The position numbers were made by a program, and so were the translations under genes. Source: Gammaproteobacteria bacterium (GTDB lineage Bacteria; Pseudomonadota; Gammaproteobacteria; Burkholderiales; Thiobacillaceae). From it: 9,972 nt of DNA. This document shows positions 1-6,210 of the stretch, in pieces; positions within the stretch are counted from its first letter, which is position 1, and each line of letters begins with the position of its first letter. The notes beneath the pieces were generated by a model. It was not told the origin of the DNA, did not search any database, and saw nothing but the letters and a program-made list of their open reading frames with translations. The DNA lies in the NCBI GenBank assembly GCA_018820745.1, contig JAHJNP010000051.1:1-9972 (forward strand), given 5' to 3'.

Positions 1-1
1 C

Positions 2-397
2 AACCAGCTCAACAACGAAATTTCGCGCCGCTACGGCATGACCAACGAAGAGGCCGAGAACGCAAAGCGCCGCGGCACCCTGCCCGAAAGCTACGACATG
101 GAAGTGTTGCAACCCTACAGCGAAACGCTGGCGATGGAAATCGGCCGCGCCCTGCAGCTGTTCACCACGTCCACCCAGTATCGCAAGGTTGATCAGATTT
201 TGTTGGCCGGTGGCGGCGCCATGATTCCCGGCATCGATGAAGTCGTCGGCCAGCGCACCGGCACTCCGACCATGGTCGTCAATCCGTTTGCCAACATGGC
301 AGTTGGCTCCAAAATCCGGCCGCAGGCACTGACCGCCGATGCGCCGTCCCTCTTTGTCGCTTGCGGCCTTGCCATGCGGAGGTTTGACCCCCAATGA
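2..397 (+). CDS. pilM: Type IV pilus assembly protein PilM, C-terminal part (5' end outside window)
   Basis: This is the last 131 codons of PilM, open from the left edge, with the stop at 395-397. PilM is an actin-like (FtsA/MreB fold) cytoplasmic ATP-binding protein. It binds the N-terminal tail of PilN and helps couple the inner-membrane PilN/PilO/PilP complex to the pilus motors. Visible here is the VDQILLAGGGAMIPG segment (about nt 189-233), the glycine-rich nucleotide-binding turn typical of this fold. It is followed by a conserved NPF segment and the usual C-terminal LFVACGLAMRRF. The methionine at 38 is internal: the frame is open upstream and its residues (NQLNNEISRRYG) continue the same domain. 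The last four bases overlap the pilN start (ATGA, 394-397). Identity is supported by both sequence and the gene order that follows. Confidence 0.95.
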   Translation, partial: NQLNNEISRRYGMTNEEAENAKRRGTLPESYDMEVLQPYSETLAMEIGRALQLFTTSTQYRKVDQILLAGGGAMIPGIDEVVGQRTGTPTMVVNPFANMAVGSKIRPQALTADAPSLFVACGLAMRRFDPQ

Positions 398-972
398 TCC
401 GCATTAACCTACTCCCCCATCGCGAACTGGCACGCGCCGCGCGGCGCCGCCAGTTCAATGTTCTGCTCGGCATTGCCGTGGCGGCGGGCGTGATCGCCGT
501 CGTCCTCGGGCATAGCGTGATCGCTTCGCGCCAGTCGACGCAGGATGCGCGCAATGCCTTCCTCCAGCAGGAAATCGCCAAGCTCGACGGCCAGATCGGC
601 GAAATCAAGAAAATCCGCGAACAGACGCAGGCGCTGCTGGAGCGCAAGCAGGTTGTCGAGACCCTGCAATCCAATCGCACCGAAGTCGTTCACCTGTTCG
701 ACCAGATGATTCGTCTGATGCCCGACGGGCTTTACCTCAAGTCCTTCAAGCAGGCGGGCGACATCATCACCATCAGCGGCTATACCCAGTCGAGCGCGCG
801 CGTGTCCACCCTGATGCGCAATCTGAATGACTCGCCCTGGTTCGAGTCGGCCAACCTGGTCGAAATCAAGTCGGCTACCGTGAACAATCTGCGCGCCAAC
901 GAATTTGTGCTGTCGGTCAAACAGGCCCGCCAGCAGACGGATGACGCAAACAACAAGGGGGGCAAAGCATGA
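394..972 (+). CDS. pilN: Type IV pilus inner-membrane alignment protein PilN
   Basis: PilN (192 aa) is a bitopic inner-membrane protein of the type IV pilus alignment complex. The N-terminus reads MIRINLLPHRE, which contains the INLLP motif known in this family to dock into PilM. A basic stretch (residues 13-19) precedes one transmembrane helix at about residues 22-44. A heptad-rich coiled-coil segment follows (about 48-97), and then a ferredoxin-like periplasmic domain (about 100-178) that pairs with PilO. The tail is polar and disordered-looking. Length is typical for the family. The start is fixed by the INLLP motif directly after the methionine, and by a GGAGG at 378-382, 11 nt upstream and inside pilM. 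It overlaps pilM and pilO by 4 nt each, so translational coupling is likely. Confidence 0.96.
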   Translation: MIRINLLPHRELARAARRRQFNVLLGIAVAAGVIAVVLGHSVIASRQSTQDARNAFLQQEIAKLDGQIGEIKKIREQTQALLERKQVVETLQSNRTEVVHLFDQMIRLMPDGLYLKSFKQAGDIITISGYTQSSARVSTLMRNLNDSPWFESANLVEIKSATVNNLRANEFVLSVKQARQQTDDANNKGGKA

Positions 973-1589
973 CCCTGGACGACCTCAATAAACTCGACCT
1001 GAAAACGCTGGCCGACTGGCCGTTGCCGACCAAGCTGGCGGCGCTGGGCTTGCTGTGCGTGGCGATCGTGCTGGCGGGCTGGTGGTTCGACTGGCGCGGC
1101 GGGATGGAAACGCTGGATGCGGCCAAGCAGAAGGAAACCGAACTGCGCAGCGTGTTCACCACCAAGAAAAACCAGGCCATCAATCTGGAGGCCTACACCA
1201 AGCAGCTGGCCGACATCGAGCAGGCCTTCGGCGCGCTGTTGAAGCAATTGCCCAACAAGCAGGAAATGGACGCGCTGATCACCGACGTTAACCAGGCGGG
1301 CCTGGGACGCGGTCTGCAGTTTGATCTGTTCAAGCCCGATGCCGAAACCGTCTCCGAGTTTTATGCCGAAACGCCGATTCGCGTCAAAGTCACCGGTGGC
1401 TACCACGATATCGCAGCCTTCGTCAGCGATGTCTCCAAGCTGTCGCGTATCGTGACCTTGCAGAATATCGCCCTGGAACCGGCCAAAAGTGGCGTGCTGA
1501 ACATGGATGCCATCGTCAAAACCTACCGTTATCTGGATGACGAGGAAGTCATCGCCCGTAAACAGCAAGCCAAGGAGCAGAAGAAATGA
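969..1589 (+). CDS. pilO: Type IV pilus inner-membrane alignment protein PilO
   Basis: PilO (206 aa) forms heterodimers with PilN and contacts PilP, making the periplasmic bridge between the inner-membrane platform and the PilQ secretin. A short cytoplasmic segment is followed by one transmembrane helix at about residues 23-40. A coiled coil runs to about residue 95, and then comes the ferredoxin-like domain. Family signatures seen are LPNKQEMDALITDVNQAG (LP..E...LI.D....G), GLQFDLFKP, and GGYHDIAAFVSDVSKLSRIV. The C-terminus is a short lysine- and glutamine-rich tail. An AAGGGGGG Shine-Dalgarno lies at 955-962, 6 nt before the ATG. The gene overlaps pilN and pilP by 4 nt each. Confidence 0.96.
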   Translation: MTLDDLNKLDLKTLADWPLPTKLAALGLLCVAIVLAGWWFDWRGGMETLDAAKQKETELRSVFTTKKNQAINLEAYTKQLADIEQAFGALLKQLPNKQEMDALITDVNQAGLGRGLQFDLFKPDAETVSEFYAETPIRVKVTGGYHDIAAFVSDVSKLSRIVTLQNIALEPAKSGVLNMDAIVKTYRYLDDEEVIARKQQAKEQKK

Positions 1590-2083
1590 AGCGCCTGGCC
1601 ACCTTACTCTTTGTGTTGGGCCTGACCGGCTGCAGCGGCGGCAGTATGGACGATCTGCAAACCTTTGTCGCCGAGACCGGCAAGGATATGCAGGGGAAAA
1701 TCGAGCCGCTGCCGCAGGTCAAGCTGTATGAGCCGTTCACCTACAACGCCTTCGACCTGCCCGACCCCTTCAAGCCGAGAAAACTCTCGACCGGCGGCGG
1801 TGGCGGCATGCAGCCCGACCTCAATCGCCCGAAAGAGCCGCTTGAGGCCTATTCGCTGGAAACCCTAAAAATGGTGGGCATGCTGTCCAGACAAGGCGTG
1901 ATCCACGCGGTGATCAAAACACCGGACAACGCGATCTACCACGTCAAAAAAGGCAATTACGCCGGCCAGAACTTCGGCCTCATCACGCAGATCAGCGATG
2001 GCGAAATGAGCCTGCGTGAAATTGTTCAGGATAGCGCCGGAGATTGGTCCGAGCGCACCAGCACCCTGCTTTTGCAAGAATGA
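1586..2083 (+). CDS. pilP: Type IV pilus lipoprotein PilP
   Basis: PilP (165 aa) is an inner-membrane-anchored lipoprotein that ties the PilN/PilO periplasmic domains to the N-terminal domains of PilQ. The signal peptide ends in a clear lipobox, LTGC, with Cys16 as the predicted lipidation site after MKRLATLLFVLG. A linker containing DPFKPRK and a run of five glycines (about residues 70-76) leads to the C-terminal beta-sandwich (about 88-165), which has the family pattern LETLKMVGML...HAVIKTPDNAIYHVKKGNYAGQNFG. The start is well supported: AAGGAG at 1572-1577 sits 8 nt before the ATG, and the lipobox is at the right distance. The stop is 30 nt upstream of pilQ. Confidence 0.96.
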   Translation: MKRLATLLFVLGLTGCSGGSMDDLQTFVAETGKDMQGKIEPLPQVKLYEPFTYNAFDLPDPFKPRKLSTGGGGGMQPDLNRPKEPLEAYSLETLKMVGMLSRQGVIHAVIKTPDNAIYHVKKGNYAGQNFGLITQISDGEMSLREIVQDSAGDWSERTSTLLLQE

Positions 2084-2102
2084 CCTTTAGCACTGATTTT
2101 AA

Positions 2103-2108
2103 AAGAGG
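2103..2108 (+). promoter_or_regulatory. Ribosome binding site that sets the pilQ start
   Basis: AAGAGG lies 5 nt before the ATG at 2114. pilQ has a second in-frame ATG at 2159 (residue 16), which would give a more compact signal peptide. That ATG is preceded by a poly-A-like stretch with no Shine-Dalgarno, so the upstream start is preferred. Some use of the second start cannot be excluded. Confidence 0.6.
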
Positions 2109-2113
2109 CTGAC

Positions 2114-4297
2114 ATGAACGCATTGCCCAAAACCATTGGACGTAGCATTGCCCAAAAAATGACCCGTCATCTGTTCGGGATTGCTCTGCTCGCCGGTTTG
2201 GCGCTGCCGTTTGCGGTGCGCGCTGCCGATGCTGCGCCCCCCACCGGCAACGCGGTGCAAAGCGTCGAGACCACGACCCTGCCTGGCGGCAAGGTCGTAG
2301 TGCGCGTTACTCTGAAGAATGCGCTGACCGCCATCCCGGCCGGCTTCACCGTCGGCAACCCGCCGCGCATCGCGCTGGATCTGCCCGATACCGGCAACGC
2401 CATGGGACGCAATACCGTGGAGGCCAATCTCGGTCCGCTGTCCAGTGTGAACGTGGTGCAGGCAGGCACGCGCACCCGCCTGGTGCTGAATCTGAACAAG
2501 TCGGTCGAATACGAAGCACAGATCGATGGCAAGACGCTGCTCGTCGCGCTGGGCGATGTCGGGGTCGGGGTTGGTACCGCGCCGGTGAATGTCAGTCCGC
2601 GTTTTGCCGAAGCCGCACCCGGTGGGGCGCCCCACAGCATTCGCGACATCGATTTCCGGCGCGGCGCAGCAGGCGAGGCACGCATCGTGACCACCCTGTC
2701 CGACGCCCAGGCGGGCATCAACATCCGCCAGCAGGCCAACGGCGTGGTGGTCGATTTCATCGGCACCGAACTGCCCAGGGCCTTGCAGCGCCGCCTCGAC
2801 GTGGCTGACTTCGGCACCCCGGTGCAGGTCATCGAAACCTATACGCTGGGCGACAACACCCGCATGGTGATCCAGCCCAAGGGCGGCTGGGAATATTCCG
2901 CCTACCAGACCGACAACAGCTTCATCGTCGAAGTCAAGCAGAGCGACGACGCGCAGAAGAAAACCGCTGACGGCAAGGTGAAATACACCGGCGAAAAACT
3001 TTCGCTCAACTTCCAGAACGTCGAAGTGCGCTCGGTGCTGCAGGTCATCGCCGACTTCACCGGCCTCAACATCATCGCCAGCGACTCGGTGACCGGCAAC
3101 CTCACGCTGCGCCTGAAAGACGTGCCGTGGGATCAGGCGCTCGACCTCATCATGCAGACCAAGGGCTTGGACAAGCGCCAGAACGGCAATGTGATCTGGA
3201 TCGCGCCCAAGGACGAACTGATGGCCAAGGAGAAGCTCGAGTATGAGGCCCGGTCTGCGGTGGCTGATCTGGAGCCTCTGACCACCGAATACATTCAGCT
3301 CAACTACATGCGGGCAGATGAAGCGCAAACCATGTTGTACGGCTTTGCCTCCGGTGCCTTCCTCGCTTCCGCTGGCAACAATGCGGTGAACTGCTCGGCG
3401 CAGGCACAGGGCCTGGGCGGCGCAGCGGCGGCGCAGGCCTCGCAGCAGGGCAAGGGCGAGAATGACCAGAAGGTCCTGACCAAGCGTGGCCGTGCAACCT
3501 ATGAACTGAAAACCAACACGCTGATCATCACCGATACGGCGCGCAAGATTCAGGAAGTGCGCGAACTGCTCGCACGCCTTGATGTGCCGGCGCGTCAGGT
3601 CATGATCGAGGCGCGGGTGGTGGTGGCGACCGATGGCTGGAGCCGCGACCTGGGTGCGCGCTTGAGCTTTGCGGCAGCAAACGATAGTGGCAGCCGCAGC
3701 ATCAGTGGGGGTGGACAGGCGCCCCCCAATGTTCTTCCCAACCTGATTCTGAATCTGCTGGATCCTGCCAACGGGAGCTTGTTGAACCTGGAGTTGCGCG
3801 CGCTGGAAGCGGACAGCAAGGGCAAGGTGATTTCCAATCCGCGTGTGATGACGTCCAACCAGAAGCCGGCGGTGATTCTGAATGGTACACAGATCCCGTA
3901 CATCACCCCCGGAACGGCCAACTCGCCCGCGACGGTGACGTTCAAAGACGCTTTCCTGTGCCTGCTGGTCGATCCGCAGATCCTCAACAATGACTCGATC
4001 ATCCTGACCGTCGAAGTGCAGAAAGACGCGGTGCGCGACATCGCGAATATTGGCGACAACCCGGCAATCGATACCAAACGGATCAAGACCCAGGTGCGCG
4101 TGAACAACGGCGAAACCCTGGTTCTGGGCGGGATTTTCGATGGCGACGAAAGCTCCAGCGTGAGCAAAGTTCCGTTGCTGGGCGATGTTCCGGTGTTTGG
4201 CAATCTGTTCAAGACCACCACCAAAGAGAACAGCAAGACCGAACTGATCATCTTTATCACGCCGCGCATCCTCGACGAGCGCCTGTCGATCCGCTGA
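2114..4297 (+). CDS. pilQ: Type IV pilus outer-membrane secretin PilQ
   Basis: PilQ (727 aa) is the multimeric outer-membrane channel through which the pilus fibre passes. A Sec signal peptide with a long n-region ends around AVRAADA (residues 33-39). Two AMIN domains follow, which bind peptidoglycan in this family (about 46-146 and 175-275). Next come the N0/STN domain (about 293-366; FQNVEVRSVLQVIADF), a NolW-like N1 domain (about 390-496; ending LLARLDVPARQVMIEARVV), and the secretin barrel domain (about 497-722). Barrel signatures are GKVISNPRVMTSNQKPAV, IDTKRI, NNGETLVLGGIF and VPLLGDVPVFGNLFK. Oddities are a low-complexity Ala/Gln/Gly insert inside N1 (about residues 415-450) and two cysteines in the predicted mature protein, Cys427 and Cys616. 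It sits 30 nt after pilP and is followed by a strong terminator, so it ends the pil operon. Confidence 0.97.
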   Translation: MNALPKTIGRSIAQKMTRHLFGIALLAGLALPFAVRAADAAPPTGNAVQSVETTTLPGGKVVVRVTLKNALTAIPAGFTVGNPPRIALDLPDTGNAMGRNTVEANLGPLSSVNVVQAGTRTRLVLNLNKSVEYEAQIDGKTLLVALGDVGVGVGTAPVNVSPRFAEAAPGGAPHSIRDIDFRRGAAGEARIVTTLSDAQAGINIRQQANGVVVDFIGTELPRALQRRLDVADFGTPVQVIETYTLGDNTRMVIQPKGGWEYSAYQTDNSFIVEVKQSDDAQKKTADGKVKYTGEKLSLNFQNVEVRSVLQVIADFTGLNIIASDSVTGNLTLRLKDVPWDQALDLIMQTKGLDKRQNGNVIWIAPKDELMAKEKLEYEARSAVADLEPLTTEYIQLNYMRADEAQTMLYGFASGAFLASAGNNAVNCSAQAQGLGGAAAAQASQQGKGENDQKVLTKRGRATYELKTNTLIITDTARKIQEVRELLARLDVPARQVMIEARVVVATDGWSRDLGARLSFAAANDSGSRSISGGGQAPPNVLPNLILNLLDPANGSLLNLELRALEADSKGKVISNPRVMTSNQKPAVILNGTQIPYITPGTANSPATVTFKDAFLCLLVDPQILNNDSIILTVEVQKDAVRDIANIGDNPAIDTKRIKTQVRVNNGETLVLGGIFDGDESSSVSKVPLLGDVPVFGNLFKTTTKENSKTELIIFITPRILDERLSIR
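2120..2157 (+). repeat. 13-bp direct repeat in the pilQ signal-peptide region
   Basis: GCATTGCCCAAAA occurs twice, at 2120-2132 and 2145-2157, 25 bp apart. The offset is not a multiple of three, so the copies encode different residues (ALPK and SIAQK). It lies between the two possible pilQ start codons. It may be a small slipped duplication that lengthened the n-region of the signal peptide, or it may be chance. Confidence 0.5.
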
Positions 4298-4312
4298 TTG
4301 CGGAGCGTACCC

Positions 4313-4341
4313 AAGCGCGGGCTTGTCCCGCGCTTTTTTTT
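4313..4341 (+). terminator. Rho-independent terminator of the pil operon
   Basis: A perfect 9-bp GC-rich stem, AAGCGCGGG (4313-4321) and CCCGCGCTT (4327-4335), encloses a 5-nt loop. A run of eight T residues (4334-4341) follows, the first two of which also close the stem. It begins 16 nt after the pilQ stop. This is a textbook intrinsic terminator and argues that aroK is transcribed mainly from its own promoter. The rest of the 114-bp pilQ-aroK gap holds short GC-rich palindromes and a candidate promoter. Confidence 0.93.
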
Positions 4342-4377
4342 CGCCCTGATTTTCGCGTCCCGGGCCCTCGCGAGCCG

Positions 4378-4405
4378 TCGTCATTCGCTGGCTGTCAATT
4401 AGAAT
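4378..4405 (+). promoter_or_regulatory. Candidate sigma70 promoter of aroK
   Basis: TCGTCA (4378-4383, 4 of 6 to the -35 consensus) is followed after 16 bp by TAGAAT (4400-4405, 5 of 6 to the -10 consensus). It lies downstream of the pil terminator and just upstream of aroK, where a promoter is expected. The usual distance from -10 to the transcription start would place the start at about 4411-4413, essentially on the aroK ATG at 4412. The -35 is weak, so this is a prediction from position and sequence only. Confidence 0.5.
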
Positions 4406-4411
4406 GGCGCC

Positions 4412-4963
4412 ATGAGCAAGCGAGACAATCTTTTCCTGGTCGGACTGATGGGGGCCGGCAAGACCACGGTGGGGCGTCTGCTGGCCCGGCACTACGGTTG
4501 CACGTTCTACGACGCGGACCACGAGATCGTGGCGCGCACCGGCGTCAAGATTCCGGTCATATTCGAGATCGAGGGCGAGGCGGGATTTCGCAAGCGCGAG
4601 GAAGCGGTGATTGCCGAACTGACCGCCCTGTCCGGCATCGTGCTGGCCACCGGCGGCGGTGCGGTCCTGTCGCCGACCAACCGCGAAAATCTGAAGAAAA
4701 ATGGCGTGGTGATTTATTTGCGCGGCACGCCCGAGCACCTCTACGAACGCACCCGGCATGACCGCAACCGCCCACTGCTGCAAATCGACAACCCGCTGGA
4801 AAAAATGCGCGAACTTTACCGGCAGCGCGACCCGCTGTACCGCGAAGTGGCCGACATCGTGGTGGATACCGGACGCCAGGGAGTGGGGGGAATGACCCGC
4901 GTGCTCTGCGGCAAGCTGGACCTGCTGAGGAGCGGGCTGCCCCTGCCCGATTCGGCAGGCTGA
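4412..4963 (+). CDS. aroK: Shikimate kinase (aromatic amino acid pathway)
   Basis: Shikimate kinase (183 aa, family-typical length) phosphorylates shikimate with ATP in the cytoplasm, a late step towards chorismate. All key motifs are present. Walker A is GLMGAGKT (residues 11-18). The shikimate-binding DADHEI includes Asp36, Arg60 sits in GFRKRE, and the GGG turn is at 81-83 (ATGGGAVL). The LID is RTRHDRNRPLL, and the adenine-side segment is YREVADIVVDT. pilQ-aroK adjacency is common in beta- and gammaproteobacteria, but aroB is normally next and is not here. There is no Shine-Dalgarno before the ATG: the bases 4398-4411 read as a -10 element and spacer instead. The stop codon overlaps the next start by 1 nt (TGATG), which suggests coupled translation. 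Confidence 0.97.
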   Translation: MSKRDNLFLVGLMGAGKTTVGRLLARHYGCTFYDADHEIVARTGVKIPVIFEIEGEAGFRKREEAVIAELTALSGIVLATGGGAVLSPTNRENLKKNGVVIYLRGTPEHLYERTRHDRNRPLLQIDNPLEKMRELYRQRDPLYREVADIVVDTGRQGVGGMTRVLCGKLDLLRSGLPLPDSAG

Positions 4964-6210
4964 TGCGGCAAGTCGTCTGCGCGGGACTGTTCTGCCTGCT
5001 GACGGGCGTGGCCGCCGCAGCGGACTATCGCGCGGGCACGGGAGACTACCGCGATTATCTGCGCCGCCTGCAGCCGGGCGACCGCTTGCTGCTGGCGCCG
5101 GGCGATTACCGCCAGGGCTTGCCGCTCCACAATCTGTCCGGCCAGGCCGGCCAGCCGATCGTCATCGAAGCCGCCAACCCTGCTGCGCCGCCGCGCTTCA
5201 TCGCGCGGCCGCGCGCCAATACGGTCAGTCTGGTCAATGTGCGTTATCTGGTGTTGCGCCACCTGCAGCTCGATGGCGGCAACCTGCCGGTGGATGCGGT
5301 CAAGGCCGAGGGCCACAGCCGCTATGCCGATTTCATCACGCTGGAACATCTCACCATCCACGACCACGCCGCGTCGCAGCAGAGCGTGGGCATCTCCACC
5401 AAATGCCCGGCATTCGGCTGGGTGGTCAGAAACAACAGCATCGAGCGGGTGGGAACCGGCATGTATCTCGGCGATTCGGATGGCAGCGACCCCTTTGTCG
5501 GCGGCGTCATCGAGGGCAACCGCATCACGCACACGCTGGGTTACAACCTGCAGATCAAGCATCAGAAATCCCGCCCGGGTGACGATGCGGATCGCCACGA
5601 CACGGTGATCCGCTACAACGTGTTTTCCAAGCAGGACGCGTTGCCCGGTCCGCAGGCGCGCCCCAACGTCCTGCTGGGGCATGTTCCGCTGACGGGACCC
5701 GGCAGCGAGGATCGCTATCTGGTCTATGGCAACCTCTTCCTGCACAATCCCAGCGAAGCGCTGCTGCAGGCAGAGGGGCGGGTGGCGGTGTACGACAATG
5801 TATTTATCAACGGCAGCGGCGATGCGATCCGCATCCAGCCGCACAACGACGTACCGCGCGACATGGATATTTTCTCCAACACCGTGCTGGCGTCTGGCAC
5901 GGGCATCCAGGTGCGTCAGGCCGAGGGTGCGGCGTATCGCCAGCGAGTGGTCGCCAATGTGGTGGCCGCCGCCACGCCCTTGCGGGGCGGCGAGGCCGTG
6001 CACAACCTTTCCCTGGGCTATCGCCCCGATTGGCTGGATGTCGCGGTGGCGGAACTGACACCGCGCCTGCTTGCGGGCCAGCCGTCACACCGCCTGCCGG
6101 ACGGGCTGGCGCGTGAACTGGCGGCCTACCCCGGCTGGCAGGGAGCGGAGCACCCCGGCGCACGCGTTGCCCCGGCCGTGCTGAACACGCTGGACGCTGC
6201 CCGGCCATGA
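4963..6210 (+). CDS. Secreted right-handed parallel beta-helix repeat protein
   Basis: This is a predicted exported protein of 415 aa. A Sec signal peptide (about residues 1-20) ends in GVAAAADY, with likely cleavage after Ala19 or Ala20. The rest looks like a right-handed parallel beta-helix (pectin lyase fold). An N-terminal cap reads LQPGDRLLLAPGDYRQG. Repeated rungs with an Asn turn follow, such as VVRNNSIERVGTGMYLG, GVIEGNRITHTLGYNLQI, VIRYNVFSK, LVYGNLFLHNPSEALL, VYDNVFINGSGDAIRI and IFSNTVLASGTGI, spanning about residues 90-330. Carbohydrate-active enzymes such as PL6 lyases and epimerases use this fold. The NLQIKHQKSR segment (Lys199, Lys202, Arg204) loosely recalls the basic active-site rung of PL6, but that comparison is weak. 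No C-terminal anchor or sorting signal is seen. The gene overlaps aroK by 1 nt and the VanZ gene by 4 nt. The role is not known; a periplasmic or surface glycan-related function is inference. Confidence 0.85.
   Translation: MRQVVCAGLFCLLTGVAAAADYRAGTGDYRDYLRRLQPGDRLLLAPGDYRQGLPLHNLSGQAGQPIVIEAANPAAPPRFIARPRANTVSLVNVRYLVLRHLQLDGGNLPVDAVKAEGHSRYADFITLEHLTIHDHAASQQSVGISTKCPAFGWVVRNNSIERVGTGMYLGDSDGSDPFVGGVIEGNRITHTLGYNLQIKHQKSRPGDDADRHDTVIRYNVFSKQDALPGPQARPNVLLGHVPLTGPGSEDRYLVYGNLFLHNPSEALLQAEGRVAVYDNVFINGSGDAIRIQPHNDVPRDMDIFSNTVLASGTGIQVRQAEGAAYRQRVVANVVAAATPLRGGEAVHNLSLGYRPDWLDVAVAELTPRLLAGQPSHRLPDGLARELAAYPGWQGAEHPGARVAPAVLNTLDAARP

Noticed and set aside
1790..1812. Run of glycine codons in pilP as a possible phase-variable repeat
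   Set aside because: The GGC/GGT codons are mixed and few; it looks like a flexible linker between the lipidated tail and the C-terminal domain.
4351..4377. Cluster of short palindromes (CCCGGG, GGGCCC, CTCGCGAG) between the pil terminator and aroK
   Set aside because: Each is 6-8 bp and expected in GC-rich sequence; there is no larger inverted repeat and no operator spacing that I can defend.
2099..4783. An 894-codon open frame on the minus strand opposite pilQ and the start of aroK
   Set aside because: It runs antisense through a clear secretin gene, its terminator and the start of aroK. Its residue make-up (rich in His, Gln, Arg, Gly, Asp) is typical of a GC-rich shadow frame, and it shows no domain motifs.
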